DNA from: JAATFS01 sp037145635
GTDB lineage: Bacteria > Pseudomonadota > Gammaproteobacteria > Xanthomonadales > Xanthomonadaceae
Assembly (NCBI GenBank): GCA_037145635.1
Contig: JBBCXB010000009.1
Coordinates: 45,591 to 109,590, forward strand
Length of the DNA stretch: 64,000 nt
Direction of reading: 5' to 3'
The position numbers and the translations under genes were made by a program. This document shows positions 61,349 to 64,000 of this stretch, in pieces; positions within the stretch are counted from its first letter, which is position 1; each line of letters opens with the position of its first letter. The notes beneath the pieces were generated by a model. It was not told where the DNA came from. It ran no database searches and saw only the letters and a list, made by a program, of their open reading frames with translations.

Positions 61349-62071
61349 ATGAAGACCACCCAGAAACTGCTGCTGCCGCTCGCCCTGACCCTGGCCATCG
61401 CGGCCTGCTCCAAGCCGGCCGAAGACAACACCGGCACGCCGGCCCCCGCCGCCGAGCCCGCGGCCGCCACCGCGCCGGCCGAGGCAGCCCCGGCCCCGGC
61501 CGCCGCCGAGCCGGCCGCCGCCCCGATCCAGGCCCAGTCCGGCACCTACAAGCTCGACCCGGCGCACACCGACGTGCTGGTGCAGTGGAACCACATGGGC
61601 TTCTCCAACCCGACCGCGCACTTCGGCAACGTCGACGGCACCGTGGTCTACGACGCGGCCGACGTCACCAAGTCGAGCGTGCAGGTCACCCTGCCGCTGT
61701 CGGGCCTCAACAGCTTCACCGCCAAGTTCGACGAGCACCTGAAGAGCGGCGACTTCTTCGATGCCGCCAAGTTCCCGACCGCGACCTTCAAGAGCACCAA
61801 GGTCGAGTCCGCCGGCCCGAACAAGCTCACCGTCACCGGCGACCTGACCGTCAAGGACCAGACCAAGCCGGTCACCCTGGACGTCACCCTCAACGCCGCC
61901 GGCGAGCACCCGATGGCCAAGGTGCCGGCGATCGGCTTCGATGCCACCACCACGCTCAAGCGCACCGACTTCGGTGTCGGCGCCTACGCCCCGAACGTCA
62001 GCGACGAGGTCAAGGTGCGCATCACCACCGAGGCCGAGGTGCAGAACGCAGGCGACGCCGCGGCGAAGTAA
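61349..62071 (+). CDS. YceI-family periplasmic lipoprotein
   Basis: A 240-residue lipoprotein: signal peptide with lipobox IAAC (Cys at residue 20), a Pro/Ala-rich linker (residues about 25-62), then the YceI lipocalin-like barrel (GTYKLDPAHTDVLVQWNHMG, FFDAAKFPTATFKSTKVE, GFDATTTLKRTDFGVGAYAP). YceI proteins bind isoprenoids such as ubiquinone precursors in a hydrophobic pocket. The gene stands alone; a hairpin follows the stop. Confidence 0.93.
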   Translation: MKTTQKLLLPLALTLAIAACSKPAEDNTGTPAPAAEPAAATAPAEAAPAPAAAEPAAAPIQAQSGTYKLDPAHTDVLVQWNHMGFSNPTAHFGNVDGTVVYDAADVTKSSVQVTLPLSGLNSFTAKFDEHLKSGDFFDAAKFPTATFKSTKVESAGPNKLTVTGDLTVKDQTKPVTLDVTLNAAGEHPMAKVPAIGFDATTTLKRTDFGVGAYAPNVSDEVKVRITTEAEVQNAGDAAAK

Positions 62072-62091
62072 GCGCCCCGCACGCCGTCACG

Positions 62092-62118
62092 CGAAGGCCC
62101 GCCATCGGCGGGCCTTCG
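62092..62118 (+). terminator. Hairpin after the YceI gene
   Basis: A 12-bp perfect stem CGAAGGCCCGCC (62092-62103) with 3-base loop and matching arm to 62118, then TCGTTG. There is no T-run, so termination efficiency is doubtful, but its position 20 bases after the stop suits a terminator. Confidence 0.6.
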
Positions 62119-62132
62119 TCGTTGAGGCACTG

Positions 62133-62259
62133 TCGCGGCTGCAGCTTCCGTGGCATCTCAAGCTGCCGTAGCACCTGACGTTTTTGTGGCACCTGAAGTT
62201 TCTGTAGTGCTGCAGCTTGTGTAGCACTGCAGTTCCTGCAGCTCCTGTAGCTCCTGAAG
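62133..62259. repeat. Degenerate 17-18-bp tandem repeat
   Basis: Successive units such as TGGCATCTCAAGCTGCCG (62151-62168), TAGCACCTGACGTTTTTG (62169-62186), TGGCACCTGAAGTTTCTG (62187-62204), then 17-mers at 62205 and 62222 and partial units to 62259. The consensus is about TAGCACCTGAAGTTCCTG. It is AT-richer than the surroundings and does not code for anything I recognise. Confidence 0.75.
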
Positions 62260-62288
62260 AGCCTCCCTCCCCGCACTTCTCCCCGCGT

Positions 62289-62434
62289 GAGCTCCCTTCT
62301 CCCGCCTGCGGGAGAAGGTGCCCCGAAGGGGCGGATGAGGGCCGGGCCGACGCGCCGCCGATCGATAGCGTTTCCCATTACACCCGCCGCCCCCATCCGC
62401 CCTTTGGGCACCTTCCCCCGCACGCGGGGGAAGG
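62289..62434. repeat. 146-bp palindromic (MITE-like) element, copy 1
   Basis: Starts GAGCTCCCTTCTCCCGCC and ends with GGGGGAAGG. Internal inverted arms are GAAGGTGCCCCGAAGGGGCG (about 62314-62333) and, near the 3' end, their complement in CATCCGCCCTTTGGGCAC (about 62395-62412), enclosing about 50 bases; each end also forms its own small hairpin. It carries no coding capacity. The same element recurs in full 190 bases later. Such elements are widespread in intergenic DNA of this family. Confidence 0.85.
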
Positions 62435-62478
62435 GAGTGCGTCGGTGTCGCTCAGTAAGCGCTCCACATGCCGTCCCA

Positions 62479-62624
62479 GAGCTCCCTTCTCCCGCCTGCG
62501 GGAGAAGGTGCCCCGAAGGGGCGGATGAGGGCCTGTCCGACGTGCTGCCGATCGACAGCGTTTCCCATTACACCTGCCGCCCCCATCCGCCCTTCGGGCA
62601 CCTTCACCCGCGGGCGGGGGAAGG
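62479..62624. repeat. 146-bp palindromic (MITE-like) element, copy 2
   Basis: Direct repeat of the element at 62289, aligning without gaps over 146 bases with about ten differences, in the same orientation. It ends 16 bases before the stop codon of the siderophore-interacting protein gene. Confidence 0.85.
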
Positions 62625-62640
62625 TGCCCGAAGGTACGGC

Positions 62641-63429
62641 TCACGCCTCCTCCGGGCCCGCCTTCCAGTAGCCGGTGGCGCGGATCGAATCCTTGTCCAC
62701 GCCGAGCGTGTCCTCGACGAACTTGCGCATCGTGCGGGCACGGCGCGACTCGGCGGCGATCCAGTAGAAGGTGTCGCCCTCGGCGGGCGCCAGCGTGCGC
62801 AGCGCCTCCTCCAGCCGCGTGCTGTCGGCCGCCGGCGTGGCGCCGCGCTCGAGCCAGTGCACGCGCGCATGCGCCACGCTGCGCAGGTCCTGGCGCTCGT
62901 CGGGGCCGGCGATCTCGATGAACACCTCGGCCTGGCGCGAGGCCGGCATCTCCTCCAGCCAGCGCCCGATCGCCGGCAGCGCGGTCTCGTCGCCGAGCAG
63001 CACGTAGCGGTCGTAGTCGCCGGCGACCACGAACGAGCCGCGCGGCCCGCCCATCACCAGGGTGTCGCCCGGCCGGGCCGCGCCGGCCCAGCCCGAGGCC
63101 GGGCCTTCGCCGTGCAGCACGAAGTCGATCGTCAGCTCGCCGGCGGCGGCGTCGTGGTGGCGCGGGGTGTAGTCGCGCATCGGCGAGGGCAGCGCGCCCT
63201 CGGGCAGGCGCGGGCCGTCGGGCGTCATCGCGGGCGTGACCACCTGGCCTTCGGCGTTGGCGAAGAACAGCTTGATGTGGTCGTCCGGCGCGCCGCTGTG
63301 GAAGCCCTCGAGCTCGGGGCCGCCGAGCACGATGCGGCGCATGTGCGGGGTGAGCGCCTCGGTGCGCAGCACCTGCAGGGTGCGGCGGCGGACGGGATGC
63401 TGGATGCGGTGGTTGTCGTGGGTAGCCAT
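62641..63429 (-). CDS. Siderophore-interacting protein (flavin ferric reductase, ViuB-like)
   Basis: A 262-residue cytoplasmic ferric-siderophore reductase. Family landmarks are RRTLQVLRTEALTPHMRRIV, the FAD-binding MRDYTPRHHD, IDFVLHGEGPASGWA, DTLVMGGPRGSFVV, LGDETALPAIGRWLE and WIAAESRRARTMRKFV with GYWKAG at the C-terminus. It releases iron from imported siderophores. No siderophore receptor gene is adjacent, but three TonB receptors lie elsewhere in the window. Confidence 0.94.
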   Translation of the reverse strand: MATHDNHRIQHPVRRRTLQVLRTEALTPHMRRIVLGGPELEGFHSGAPDDHIKLFFANAEGQVVTPAMTPDGPRLPEGALPSPMRDYTPRHHDAAAGELTIDFVLHGEGPASGWAGAARPGDTLVMGGPRGSFVVAGDYDRYVLLGDETALPAIGRWLEEMPASRQAEVFIEIAGPDERQDLRSVAHARVHWLERGATPAADSTRLEEALRTLAPAEGDTFYWIAAESRRARTMRKFVEDTLGVDKDSIRATGYWKAGPEEA

Positions 63430-63617
63430 GGAAGTCCTGGGGAAGGCAGCGGGGAACGCGCCGGCAGTGCCGGATGCGTCCGTAGGGCGACCGCCTCGCG
63501 CGTCCGGCCCGGCAGGGCGGCGCGCGCGGGCGTTCAGGTCCTGCGTGCGGGCGGCGGCGGGCGGTGCAGGGAAAAGGGAGCGCCGGCGGGGCGCGCAGGG
63601 TGGTGACGACCCTCGCT

Positions 63618-63647
63618 ACGGTGCGGTGCCGCGAGGCACCGCACCGT
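63618..63647. repeat. 13-bp perfect hairpin beside the tandem repeat
   Basis: ACGGTGCGGTGCC (63618-63630), loop GCGA and perfect complement (63635-63647). There is no T-run on either side. It lies just before the first copy of the 171-bp repeat. No gene is supported from 63430 to the window end. Confidence 0.7.
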
Positions 63648-63652
63648 GCAGT

Positions 63653-64000
63653 CGGTCGCGCCGTCGGCGCACCGGGTCAGCCGGCGCGGCGCGGTGACCG
63701 CGCCGGTGCCGGCCAGGCCGCCCGCGTTCGGCAAGGGCGTGCGGGCCGCGCGGCGGGCGTGGTCATGGCTTCGAGGTGCGGCTGCCACGGCGCGGCGTCG
63801 CTCAGCCATCTTCGCGGTGCAGGCGGTCGCGCCGTCGGCGCACCGGGTCAGCCGGCGTGGCGCGTTGGCCGCGCCGGTGCCGGCCGGGTCGCCCGCGTTC
63901 GGCAAGGGCGTGCGGGCCGCGCGGCGGGCGTGGTCATGGCTTCGAGGTGCGGCTGCCACGGCGCGGCGTCGCTCAGCCATCTTCGCGGTGCAGGCGGTCG
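63653..64000. repeat. 171-bp tandem repeat running off the right edge
   Basis: Copy 1 is 63653-63823 and copy 2 is 63824-63994, with a few differences between them; a third copy starts at 63995 and is cut by the window edge. The unit contains CGGTCGCGCCGTCGGCGCAC and GTGGTCATGGCTTCGAGGTG. Its length is divisible by 3, and a minus-strand frame runs through it as 57-residue repeats (MAERRRAVAAAPRSHDHARR and so on), but composition and lack of a start signal make coding doubtful. Confidence 0.85.

Noticed and set aside
62378..62644. 88-residue minus-strand frame (LPPPAGEGARR, PSPACGGRCPKG)
   Set aside because: Lies wholly in the two palindromic elements; such frames arise whenever this repeat is translated and are common spurious annotations.
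63534..63980. 148-residue minus-strand frame of 57-residue repeats
   Set aside because: Kept only as a repeat: no ribosome-binding site, Arg/Ala-rich composition, and amino-acid-changing differences between copies. It remains open because the array leaves the window.

Overview
The window is chromosomal DNA from a very GC-rich gammaproteobacterium, almost certainly a member of the Xanthomonadaceae (Lysobacter, Luteimonas, Pseudoxanthomonas or Xanthomonas relatives; I cannot fix the genus). This rests on the gene order purD-purH-fis-DUF3426-prmA / accC-accB-aroQ / dsbD-cutA / groES-groEL, on three TonB-dependent receptors, and on many G-rich heptamer arrays of the GGGNATC type known to be enriched in Xanthomonas. 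About 47 protein genes are supported. I found no rRNA, tRNA, CRISPR array or insertion sequence.

Layout. 0.2-11 kb: ampE, a DUF2752/CD225 pair, an MFS-acyltransferase fusion, a LysR regulator divergent from an MFS exporter, a YccS-like FUSC protein, an exported M20 amidohydrolase and a uracil-DNA glycosylase-like protein. 11-15.7 kb: purine genes purD and purH, fis and a DUF3426 protein. 15.9-20.7 kb: an apparent insertion holding an Oar-like TonB receptor, two paralogous HTH regulators and a small membrane protein, which separates DUF3426 from prmA. 20.7-29.3 kb: prmA, three small unknown genes, accC, a four-helix-bundle gene lodged between accC and accB, then aroQ, dsbD and cutA. 29.4-33.7 kb: a secreted endonuclease, then groES-groEL with heat-shock promoter, CIRCE-like operator and terminator. 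33.66-34.4 kb: a low-GC island with a broken reading frame coupled to a small lipoprotein. 34.4-44.4 kb: a dienelactone hydrolase, a second TonB receptor, a DAHP synthase behind an aromatic leader peptide and attenuator, a DUF5694 protein, a DUF6058-like protein, and a CoA-transferase with an ArsR-type regulator. 44.5-49.5 kb: two tandem AsmA-like envelope proteins. 49.8-55.7 kb: a rhamnogalacturonan utilisation locus (TonB receptor, PL26-type lyase, DUF6250). 55.8-63.4 kb: glnE, a YhhQ-type transporter, an ELM1-like protein, a RutE-type reductase, a YceI lipoprotein and a siderophore-interacting protein. The right edge carries repeat elements, including a 171-bp tandem repeat that runs off the window.

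Two observations stand out. First, the DAHP synthase is preceded by a 27-codon open frame containing FYFWYYGF and a strong terminator whose 5' arm has a perfect 9-base complement inside the leader; this looks like attenuation that reads Phe, Tyr and Trp charging together. Second, GGGAATC-type heptamer arrays occur as inverted pairs inside three housekeeping operons (accB/accC, groES/groEL, purH/purD). In each case they bracket extra DNA, in one case a whole four-helix-bundle gene whose ends are encoded by the arrays, which suggests cassette-like insertion units.
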